Origin: a virus
Length of the DNA: 33,972 nucleotides
Virus record (IMG/VR): IMGVR_UViG_3300032308_001441
Location: 1-33,972 of that record
Strand: one strand, 5' to 3'
Positions 29,463-33,972 of the stretch are shown piece after piece. The notes beneath the pieces are model-generated. The model was given only the letters and a program-made list of their open reading frames with translations, searched no databases and was not told where the DNA came from. Position numbers and translations under genes: made by a program. Each line of letters starts with the position of its first letter. Within the stretch, counting starts at the first letter, position 1.

Positions 29463-29576
29463 ATATCCTAATAAATTTCTTAGATTATTCGCTTTTAAAA
29501 ATTTGCGGCGAGAAAATACCTTTGACATTAGCATCTTAACGCGGCACACAACAGATAACACAAGGAGATAAAAAAA

Positions 29577-29825
29577 ATGGCAACAGAAATTTTAACAATT
29601 GAAACAAACGTCCCAGTCCCTGATTCACTTCAAGGTAGGTACTTTAAAAATAAAACGTCACCTTATCGCGATCTTGCTGAAAAAATGAATTTTGGCGATT
29701 GTGTGACTGTTAATTTCAAACAGGCTAGATTGCTGAGTGGTTATTTAAGAAAAATCGAAGGGGCTAAAGCCGTTCAAAGGAAACTCGAAAACGGTATGTT
29801 GCGAGTCTGGAAATTAAAACAGTAA
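29577..29825 (+). CDS. Small early protein, function unknown
   Basis: The 82-residue protein MATEILTIETNVPVPDSLQG has AAGGAG eight bases before the ATG and is the first gene of the plus-strand early operon. The C-terminal part (MNFGDCVTVNFKQARLLSGY ... MLRVWKLKQ) recalls a small phage domain with pattern GDxxxV...A.......K....R....G.RVWR (DUF7303-like by memory). The domain's function is not known to me. First position in the early operon is where phages often encode host-takeover or regulatory proteins. Confidence 0.65.
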   Translation: MATEILTIETNVPVPDSLQGRYFKNKTSPYRDLAEKMNFGDCVTVNFKQARLLSGYLRKIEGAKAVQRKLENGMLRVWKLKQ

Positions 29826-29839
29826 ACAAATTTTGTTTA
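29823..29839. promoter_or_regulatory. Perfect palindrome at the gene junction, possible operator
   Basis: TAAACAAA and TTTGTTTA flank a single T, including the stop codon of the first early gene. The site is directly upstream of TATATGGAGG and a TTG start. It might be an operator or an mRNA hairpin controlling the next gene. Confidence 0.4.
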
Positions 29840-29851
29840 TATGGAGGCGCT

Positions 29852-30067
29852 TTGAATAACGATTCTCAAATCCTTTTAACAGCAATTTTTCAAAGCGCCC
29901 GAACCACTCTCGACGGTGGCTGGCGCATTTCTTTCGACGTTGATTCATCTCAAGGCGAGCTGATAGCAAATCTTGTCAAACAAAAAGATAAACAATTATT
30001 TTTAGTGGTAAGCGCACGAAAAGACGAAACAGATTCTTTTAATGTTGACATAAAATTTGATGTATAA
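29852..30067 (+). CDS. Small early protein, function unknown, TTG start
   Basis: The 71-residue protein MNNDSQILLTAIFQSARTTL uses TTG at 29852, with GGAGG five bases upstream. The ATG inside that Shine-Dalgarno (29841) opens only a four-codon frame, so TTG is the real start. It is a small mixed alpha-beta protein with a DGGWRISFDVDSSQGELIAN core and ends FNVDIKFDV. No family was recognised, although DGGWRISFD-like phrases occur in other small phage proteins. Its role in the early operon is not evident. Confidence 0.65.
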   Translation: MNNDSQILLTAIFQSARTTLDGGWRISFDVDSSQGELIANLVKQKDKQLFLVVSARKDETDSFNVDIKFDV

Positions 30068-30074
30068 TTAAAGC

Positions 30075-30090
30075 ACGAGTCTCAACTCGT
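30075..30090 (+). other. Short 6-bp hairpin in the leader of the next gene
   Basis: ACGAGT and ACTCGT enclose the loop CTCA, 33 bases before the ATG at 30123. A TATAAT hexamer lies at 30063-30068 just upstream, but the nearest TTGACA is only 12 bases before it. The hairpin may be a mRNA structure or part of a weak promoter region. Confidence 0.35.
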
Positions 30091-30122
30091 ACGACTTCTC
30101 AAGGTCACAAAAAAGGAGCAAT

Positions 30123-30350
30123 ATGCACGACGATACATTGTGGAAACAGCACACAACAGGGCTAGAACATAGAGGCATCATTGATTACGAGCGTATCATT
30201 TACGTTGATACAGAACCCACTCAAAAATTCATAGATGTTTGTTATCAAAATGCACCACTTCACAACTATAAATCACATCGCGTAGAGTTTTTAGATGATT
30301 TTGGATTGTACAAAATACACTTGCACGCAACTTGTGACTCTAGCGATTAG
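30123..30350 (+). CDS. Small early protein, function unknown
   Basis: The 75-residue protein MHDDTLWKQHTTGLEHRGII has an AAAAGGAG site four bases before the ATG. It is acidic, His/Tyr-rich and mixed alpha-beta, with IIYVDTEPTQKFIDVCYQNA in the middle. No domain or family was recognised. It precedes the Gp157-like gene and is part of the early operon. It could be a regulatory or anti-host protein, but the sequence gives no direct hint. Confidence 0.6.
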   Translation: MHDDTLWKQHTTGLEHRGIIDYERIIYVDTEPTQKFIDVCYQNAPLHNYKSHRVEFLDDFGLYKIHLHATCDSSD

Positions 30351-30359
30351 GATATCAGT

Positions 30360-30863
30360 ATGAGCAGCTTAAACAATTTATTAACAAATCAAAAACTATT
30401 CCTATCTGTAGCAGAAGCAGCACAGGGAGAACTTACAGAAGAACAGGCGCTAGAGTTAGCCACTCTAGAACAAGAGCTTGTCAAAAAGCCAGAAGCCATT
30501 GCAGGAGTGTTAGATAACTTCGAGTCATCAATTGAGCTTCTGAGTAAAAAGAAGAAAGAAATCGACACAGCTCTTAAGAGTTTAAAAGCTCAATACGAGC
30601 GTTTAGAGCAGTACACGATTGATTCACTTCTCAACGCTAATCTCGTTGAACTAGAAGGCTCTGAGATCGTTTTAAAGTTGTCAAAAACAGCAGGAGAGCT
30701 TGTTATCACTGATATGGACGCTGCAAAAATACTTTATGGTGAGACTAAGACTGAAATCGTTGTTTCAAAAGATCGTATCAAGTCAGACATGAAGGCTGGC
30801 GTCCAACTTGGCTGTGCAGTTATAAAAGAGGGTTATAGCCTCAGAAGGAAAGTAAAAAAATAA
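30360..30863 (+). CDS. Gp157-like recombination-module protein
   Basis: The 167-residue protein [20 protein letters not shown] matches the Siphovirus Gp157 family layout as I know it: an acidic helical N-terminal part ([20 protein letters not shown]), a long central coiled coil of Lys/Glu/Ser ([20 protein letters not shown]), and a C-terminal beta tail ([20 protein letters not shown]). In many phages it lies next to single-strand annealing or ssDNA-binding genes, as here. It may help load or regulate recombinase. The stop codon overlaps the HNH start (TAATG). Confidence 0.75.
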   Translation: MSSLNNLLTNQKLFLSVAEAAQGELTEEQALELATLEQELVKKPEAIAGVLDNFESSIELLSKKKKEIDTALKSLKAQYERLEQYTIDSLLNANLVELEGSEIVLKLSKTAGELVITDMDAAKILYGETKTEIVVSKDRIKSDMKAGVQLGCAVIKEGYSLRRKVKK

Positions 30864-30866
30864 TGC
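30844..30866 (+). repeat. Near-direct repeat, copy 1, at the 3' end of the Gp157-like gene
   Basis: The sequence AGAAGGAAAGTAAAAAAATA ends the Gp157-like gene, encoding RRKVKK. A close copy, AGAGGAAAAATAAAAAAATG, ends the HNH gene at 31306-31328, encoding RGKIKK. The pair flanks the HNH insertion. Confidence 0.55.
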
Positions 30867-31327
30867 CAACAGGTGTATATAAAAGACAAAATAAACCAAT
30901 TTTTGAAAGGTTTAATAGTAAATACATTGTCAATAATAAAACTGGATGTTGGGAGTGGGTCGGAGCTGTAAACAAGAAAAATGGTTATGGATATATTGGT
31001 TATAAATCAAAGGTTATCGCAGCTCATCGTGCTTCTTATTGGATTCATAATCAAGGTTGGGATTTTAAATTAAACGTATGTCACAAGTGTGATGTTAGAA
31101 CTTGTGTCAACCCAAACCATTTGTTTTTAGGAACTCAGAAAGATAACCTTTGGGACGCTATAAAAAAGGGTAGGATGTCACCTCCTCCGAATAATGCCAA
31201 TAAAACTCATTGTAAATATGGCCATAAGTTTTCAGATAAAAACATAATTTCTTACACAACTAAGATGGGCAATGTTGGGCGAAGATGCAAAAAATGTTAC
31301 AAAATGAGAGGAAAAATAAAAAAATGA
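30863..31327 (+). CDS. HNH homing endonuclease inserted between recombination genes
   Basis: The 154-residue protein has the HNH_3 layout: [15 protein letters not shown] (residues 29-47), AHRASYW, then [20 protein letters not shown] (71-90) with His74, Asn83 and His86, and a C-terminal zinc-finger-like segment ([11 protein letters not shown], then RRCKKCY). It probably nicks or cuts cognate genomes lacking it. It is packed without a gap: its ATG overlaps the Gp157 stop by one base and its TGA overlaps the annealing gene's ATG by four bases. It looks like a recent insertion that preserved coupling. Confidence 0.9.
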   Translation: MPTGVYKRQNKPIFERFNSKYIVNNKTGCWEWVGAVNKKNGYGYIGYKSKVIAAHRASYWIHNQGWDFKLNVCHKCDVRTCVNPNHLFLGTQKDNLWDAIKKGRMSPPPNNANKTHCKYGHKFSDKNIISYTTKMGNVGRRCKKCYKMRGKIKK

Positions 31328-31328
31328 G
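31306..31328 (+). repeat. Near-direct repeat, copy 2, at the 3' end of the HNH gene
   Basis: See 30844-30866. This copy supplies a purine-rich ribosome binding site (GAGAGGAAAAA) and the ATGA overlap for the annealing gene. Confidence 0.5.
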
Positions 31329-31941
31329 CAGCTTTAAAACACCGAAAGGTACAAATCTTCCATTCTTAAACTTAAAAGGAAAAGATTATTTACAGGTAGC
31401 GCATCGTCTAGTCTGGTTTAGAGAAGAACACCCATTGTGGACTATTATAACTGAGATTAAACAGCATGACGAAGTTGAGTCTGTTGTTTGCGCGAAGATA
31501 CTTGACGAGAACGGCAGAATACTGGCTACAGCTCATAAACAGCAATCTGCCAAAGGATTTGCTGCACACCTAGAAAAAGCAGAAGCGGGTGCTGTTGGAC
31601 GCGCTTTAGCCTTTTTAGGATTTGGGACAACTCACGCTCAAGAACTTGAAGAAGATGAATCAACTCCAATGGAACAGCTACCAGACTCTCCTATGGCTCG
31701 TAAACCGATTGCTGAAAAAATCAAAGTAACCTTCCCGACAGCTAAAACAACAAATTATGTTTGTGGGTTTGGCCGTTACAAAGGTAAAGACCTCTCAAAA
31801 GAAGACCCAAAAGCTCTGCATGATTATTGCGATTACTTAACTGAGTCCTCGAAAGCGCAGGGTAAAGACTTGTCAAAACCGATTGTGGAATTTATAAAAG
31901 CAGTTCAAGCTCTAGACGGAGATAATATTCCGCCATTTTAA
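31324..31941 (+). CDS. Single-strand annealing protein (Erf/Rad52-like) with ExoX-like C-terminus
   Basis: The ATG at 31324 gives 205 residues ([20 protein letters not shown]). The core ([20 protein letters not shown], and [20 protein letters not shown] at residues 84-103) matches phage Erf/Rad52-superfamily annealing proteins, in which EKAExGAxGRALA is a recurring motif. A separate C-terminal domain, [20 protein letters not shown] (149-168), resembles the ExoX C-terminal domain of the 'F.FGKYKG..L' type. Such proteins anneal complementary strands in phage recombination. It sits with Gp157- and RusA-like genes as a recombination set. A longer start at 31285 overlaps the HNH and was rejected. 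Confidence 0.75.
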   Translation: MSSFKTPKGTNLPFLNLKGKDYLQVAHRLVWFREEHPLWTIITEIKQHDEVESVVCAKILDENGRILATAHKQQSAKGFAAHLEKAEAGAVGRALAFLGFGTTHAQELEEDESTPMEQLPDSPMARKPIAEKIKVTFPTAKTTNYVCGFGRYKGKDLSKEDPKALHDYCDYLTESSKAQGKDLSKPIVEFIKAVQALDGDNIPPF

Positions 31942-31944
31942 TTT

Positions 31945-32046
31945 ATGCTCCTTCTTTACGGATTGAGCTTTGTAGACCAACAAGTCGCAGCTTTCTGCAC
32001 TGCCGTAAAGTTAGCCGATAGCTCTCCTAGTAACTGCGATTATTAG
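31945..32046 (+). CDS. Possible 33-residue small protein or leader peptide
   Basis: An ATG three bases after the annealing gene's stop opens 33 codons (MLLLYGLSFVDQQVAAFCTA) ending TAG at 32044-32046. It has a short hydrophobic start and an Asn/Ser-rich end. No Shine-Dalgarno is evident and it coincides with a structured RNA element. It could be a leader peptide whose translation opens the SD-sequestering hairpin, or a chance frame. Confidence 0.35.
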   Translation: MLLLYGLSFVDQQVAAFCTAVKLADSSPSNCDY

Positions 32047-32052
32047 GGGAGC
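31954..32052 (+). promoter_or_regulatory. Structured leader with a sequestered ribosome binding site
   Basis: An 8-bp stem (CTTTACGG at 31954-31961 with CCGTAAAG at 32003-32010) encloses two small hairpins (TTGT/ACAA and GCAG/CTGC), forming a possible three-way junction. It is followed by a 9-bp stem with one G.U pair (GCTCTCCTA 32021-32029 with TAGGGGAGC 32044-32052). That second stem contains the GGGGAG Shine-Dalgarno for the TTG start at 32057, so folding would block translation. It is not an element I recognise; a thermosensor, riboswitch or protein-binding site is possible. Confidence 0.5.
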
Positions 32053-32056
32053 ATCT

Positions 32057-32341
32057 TTGAAAGGATTCATGAGTAAATCGTGGAAAAGCGATCAGCCATG
32101 TATAGTTACTGGGCAAGAAGCTGAGTGGCATCACATTGCCCATAGATCAACTCACCCAGAGCTTGAAGATGCAGAGTTTAATCTCATTCCAGTGTGCCGA
32201 GAAATCCACACCTTGTGGCACTCAAAAGGTAACAGTTACATGTGTCAGCACTTTCCACAAATCAAAAAATGGATGAAATCTAATGGTTGGTCACTGTGTC
32301 CTGTATTGCATAAATGGGTATCTGGGAGAACGGAAAAATGA
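32057..32341 (+). CDS. HNH nuclease-like protein (NinG/DUF968-like)
   Basis: The frame uses TTG at 32057 with GGGGAG four bases upstream; an ATG at 32069 has its nearest site only three bases away. The 94-residue product has CIVTGQEAEWHHIAHRSTHP and NLIPVCREIHTLWHSKG: a His-His pair, Asn and terminal His fitting an HNH/beta-beta-alpha metal motif, with two cysteines. Small phage HNH proteins of this pattern are linked to recombination or packaging. The TGA overlaps the next ATG (ATGA). It may be a resident recombination nuclease rather than a homing enzyme. Confidence 0.7.
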   Translation: MKGFMSKSWKSDQPCIVTGQEAEWHHIAHRSTHPELEDAEFNLIPVCREIHTLWHSKGNSYMCQHFPQIKKWMKSNGWSLCPVLHKWVSGRTEK

Positions 32342-32727
32342 AGAAGTACAGGATTAAGGACCAAGAGATTGAAATGGACATTAATGACGCTGCAATATTA
32401 CGTGATGAATTAGGTCTTTCACTCGAAGAAGTAAAACCCGAAGTGAAGAAGCTTTATGCTTATAGAAGCATGACAGGTATTGTGTATTTCTCAAATAATG
32501 AAACGATAGAAAATGCCGATAGAGCGCCACATTTTGATCTAACTTTTGACGTGAAAGACAGTCCAAAATTGATTGACATAATGAAAAAAGCCATAATTAA
32601 AATAGATGAGTGGCAGGGTAAACAAAGTTGTTACGGTAGTGTTTATACAATTGATGATGACACATTCGGTGAGCTTCAATCAATAGTGCATGAAGCGCTT
32701 GAGGAATTTAGGAGAAATAATGGATAA
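32338..32727 (+). CDS. Small acidic protein, function unknown
   Basis: The ATG at 32338 overlaps the upstream TGA by four bases and gives 129 residues (MKKYRIKDQEIEMDINDAAI). It is acidic, with a mixed alpha-beta N-terminal half (LYAYRSMTGIVYFSNNETIE) and a helical C-terminal half (DSPKLIDIMKKAIIKIDEWQ). No domain was recognised. It continues the early operon and overlaps the next gene by eight bases. The overlaps suggest it is expressed. Confidence 0.6.
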   Translation: MKKYRIKDQEIEMDINDAAILRDELGLSLEEVKPEVKKLYAYRSMTGIVYFSNNETIENADRAPHFDLTFDVKDSPKLIDIMKKAIIKIDEWQGKQSCYGSVYTIDDDTFGELQSIVHEALEEFRRNNG

Positions 32728-33007
32728 AATTACGTTGACGAAAAAGCAGTTTGAGAGATGGCTAAAGCAATCAACTTTAGTCACTCATGAAAAGAATATG
32801 TGGCGCTATCCGATTTTAGCTGAGCAATGGAGTGCCCTAGTCGCCGAGAGTCAGCGCCCTGAATTGATTGAGCGGTGGGCTGTGTTTAATGAGCATGGGG
32901 ACTGTTGGTTTTCTGCTAATTCAAAAGAAGGTGCTGAAAAATGGAGAGCTATGACAGATCCCAAAAACTGTCTACGCATCGTGCATCTAGTAGAGAAAGT
33001 TGATTGA
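32720..33007 (+). CDS. Small Trp-rich early protein, function unknown
   Basis: The ATG at 32720 follows GGAGAAATA and gives 95 residues (MDKITLTKKQFERWLKQSTL). It has seven tryptophans, helical N- and C-terminal segments and a short middle with AVFNEHGDCWFSANSKEGAE. A start at 32690 would overlap the previous gene further and was rejected. No family is apparent. It ends two bases before the next gene's ATG. Confidence 0.6.
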   Translation: MDKITLTKKQFERWLKQSTLVTHEKNMWRYPILAEQWSALVAESQRPELIERWAVFNEHGDCWFSANSKEGAEKWRAMTDPKNCLRIVHLVEKVD

Positions 33008-33008
33008 T

Positions 33009-33338
33009 ATGATTTTAGCAAATAAAATTCCCAAGCTAAATGCAAAACAAATAAAACTTTTTTGGTCTAAGGTTGACAAAAAAGAAAAAAATGAATGTTG
33101 GTTATGGAGAGGAGCCACGCGTAGTCGCGGGTATGGGGTCTTTTATATCTACGGGGATTATTACAAAGCGCATAGAATTTCTTGGAGTTTATTGCATGGG
33201 AAAGATTTCCCATTGAACCTTAGTGGATGTCACACTTGTGACACGCCAATTTGCGTTAACCCGTTTCATATATTTGCAGGCACAATGACGGATAATATAA
33301 AAGACGCAGTAAGGAAAAAAGGCTCATACCACCAATAA
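33009..33338 (+). CDS. HNH homing endonuclease, frame broken before its C-terminal HTH
   Basis: ATG at 33009 gives 109 residues. CWLWRGATRSRGYGVFYIYG (30-49), AHRISWSLLHG and CHTCDTPICVNPFHIFAGTM (74-93) mark the HNH_3 core with Asn84 and His87. The frame stops at TAA 33336-33338 soon after KDAVRKKGSYHQ. In the -1 frame, directly after an A6 run at 33315-33320, a typical HNH C-terminal HTH begins (LTLEQAIEIRLTY ... GKTWKHL). The endonuclease is thus likely truncated by a one-base deletion, or the shift is programmed. The truncated form may keep the catalytic core without its DNA-binding end. Confidence 0.8.
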   Translation: MILANKIPKLNAKQIKLFWSKVDKKEKNECWLWRGATRSRGYGVFYIYGDYYKAHRISWSLLHGKDFPLNLSGCHTCDTPICVNPFHIFAGTMTDNIKDAVRKKGSYHQ

Positions 33339-33538
33339 TAAATAAATTAACGCTCGAACAGGCGATAGAGATACGGCTTACTTATAAAAAAGGCAGTAAA
33401 ACATTGAGTTCTAAAAATTTAGCTAAAATGTACGGTGTAACGTATGGGAGTATTAATAAAGTTGTTTCTGGTAAAACTTGGAAGCATTTAAATAACAACC
33501 GACAAGCGCTCGCTGAATATGAGGGGGGTGAAACGTGA
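33315..33538 (+). pseudogene. Detached C-terminal HTH of the HNH gene (frameshifted)
   Basis: This frame has no ATG, GTG or TTG start before the HTH. It reads NKLTLEQAIEIRLTYKKG, then SKNLAKMYGVTYGSINKVVS and GKTWKHL, as in the C-terminal HTH of HNH_3 enzymes. Inserting one A in the A6 run joins it to the HNH frame above (VRKKRLIPPIINKLT). It ends TGA at 33536-33538, overlapping the GTG start of the next gene by three bases, a coupling junction that suggests this region was once translated. Confidence 0.65.
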
Positions 33539-33972
33539 GAAATCGTGACCATCCAAACTACAGTATATGGATATCAATGAGGAAGAGATGTAATTCTAAA
33601 AATCGCAAAGACTATAAGTATTACGGTGGTAGAGGCATAAAAGTATGTAAAGAGTGGGATGACTTTACTATTTTCGTGAAAGATATGGGACTCAGGACAT
33701 CGGACAAATTAACTTTAGATAGAATTGACCCAAATGGTAACTACGAACCATTGAATTGTAGATGGGTATTGATGACTGAACAAAATAGAAATAAATCAAA
33801 TTCTAATAGAGCCCTCCCACTTGGCGTAACTCTTCATAAAAAAAGTGGAAAGTTTCAAGCGTATCTACCAAAATGTTTAACTAATAAACCTCTTAAGTAT
33901 ATTGGGCTTTTTAACACAATAGAAGCGGCTAATATTGCCGTTTATTTTGCTTTGAGAGTGAGATCCTTATGA
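33535..33972 (+). CDS. HNH homing endonuclease-like protein with AP2 domain
   Basis: The 145-residue protein uses GTG at 33535, with GGGGGGTG upstream, and its start is coupled to the HTH fragment's stop (GTGA). Residues 8-40 (YSIWISMRKRCNSKNRKDY, then YYGGRGIKVC) and LTLDRIDPNGNYEPLNCRW (59-77) match a widespread phage endonuclease family. Residues about 92-143 (GVTLHKKSGKFQAYLPK, then KYIGLFNTIEAANIAVYFAL) form an AP2-type DNA-binding domain. It ends TGA on the last base of the window. It probably targets a neighbouring early gene for homing. Confidence 0.88.
   Translation: MRNRDHPNYSIWISMRKRCNSKNRKDYKYYGGRGIKVCKEWDDFTIFVKDMGLRTSDKLTLDRIDPNGNYEPLNCRWVLMTEQNRNKSNSNRALPLGVTLHKKSGKFQAYLPKCLTNKPLKYIGLFNTIEAANIAVYFALRVRSL

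Larger units (their letters stand above)
29318..29576. promoter_or_regulatory. Divergent regulatory region between replication and early operons
   Basis: This 259-base region separates the divergent starts of the initiator-like gene (minus) and the first early gene (plus). It is AT-rich in its right half, with long A and T runs. It contains a 7-bp hairpin at 29400-29420, an inverted repeat GTTTAC/GTAAAC around 29426-29462, and CGACG/CGTCG at 29373-29389. No sigma-70 promoter with correct spacing could be pinned down. It probably carries both divergent promoters and may include the origin. Confidence 0.6.

Noticed and set aside
29522-29557. TTGACA at 29522-29527 as a -35 box for the first early gene
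   Set aside because: No -10-like hexamer lies 16-18 bases downstream; the nearest candidate (CAGATA) is 24 bases away.
29358-29561. A 67-codon minus-strand frame in the divergent region
   Set aside because: It lies over the hairpin and AT-rich regulatory stretch, lacks a ribosome binding site and has no convincing composition.
30045-30068. TTGACA plus TATAAT as a sigma-70 promoter before 30123
   Set aside because: The spacer is only 12 bases, too short for a normal sigma-70 promoter, although the TATAAT could work with another upstream element.
33309-33325. Programmed -1 frameshift between the HNH and its HTH
   Set aside because: The local codons AGG AAA AAA GGC do not form an X XXY YYZ slippery site in the correct phase, so gene decay or a homopolymer error is simpler.
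1-33972. CRISPR array, tRNA gene, integrase or attachment site
   Set aside because: No regularly spaced repeats, cloverleaf-like sequence, recombinase motif or paired att-like core was seen.

Overview
The window looks like most or all of the genome of a short-tailed (podovirus-type) double-stranded DNA phage. A packaging-to-ejection structural module (terminase, portal, scaffold, HK97-fold capsid, tail adaptor, tail nozzle, internal/ejection proteins) lies on the minus strand. There is no tape-measure, sheath or major tail-tube gene. No integrase, repressor, DNA polymerase, tRNA gene or rRNA gene was recognised. Two small proteins carry lipobox signal peptides (LASC, LSSC) next to small membrane proteins, which points to a Gram-negative (diderm) host. 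The DNA is moderately AT-rich with strong AAGGAG-type ribosome binding sites. The exact host cannot be read from the sequence.

Layout. 3-338 (+): C-terminal half of a metallophosphoesterase. 339-1292 (-): lysis-like cassette of small membrane proteins and a lipoprotein. 1294-6477 (-): internal-virion/DNA-ejection proteins and a small virion protein. 6474-10400 (-): tail nozzle and head-tail adaptor, separated by an HNH homing endonuclease on the opposite strand. 10402-19242 (-): an accessory and adhesin island of tail fibres, jelly-roll-like and other small proteins, a thioredoxin-like protein and an eight-cysteine protein. Three of its genes are very short: 15353-15493, 15873-16034 and 16722-16832. 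19256-24806 (-): terminator, major capsid, scaffold, portal and large terminase. 25031-25641 (-): small terminase, translationally coupled to a membrane/coiled-coil protein. 24820-25053 and 25673-26306 (+): small genes including a RusA resolvase. 26295-29317 (-): replication module (metallophosphoesterase, tandem-HTH protein, DnaB-like helicase, initiator-like protein). 29318-29576: divergent regulatory region. 29577-33972 (+): early/recombination operon (Gp157-like, Erf/Rad52-like annealing protein) repeatedly interrupted by HNH-type genes.

How it works together. The helicase and initiator-like protein would load host replication machinery. The annealing protein, RusA and Gp157-like protein form a recombination set, with RusA trimming branched DNA before packaging. 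The terminases, portal and scaffold build and fill the head; adaptor, nozzle and fibres are then added, and the ejection proteins deliver the genome. Genes within each module are tightly packed, often with TAATG or ATGA stop/start overlaps that suggest translational coupling.

Most notable points. (1) The 711-residue fibre at 12461-14596 carries 36 cysteines, all in two cassettes inserted between ordinary fibre segments, and it lies two genes from a CxxC thioredoxin-like protein. (2) A one-base shift at an A6 run splits an HNH endonuclease from its C-terminal HTH. (3) An HNH gene between the Gp157-like and annealing genes ends in a near copy of its upstream neighbour's 3' end. (4) A structured leader sequesters a Shine-Dalgarno at about 31954-32052. 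(5) The two window ends join to give an ATGA overlap in the correct frame, compatible with a circular or circularly permuted genome, although the first gene would then lack its N-terminal half. No endolysin was recognised.
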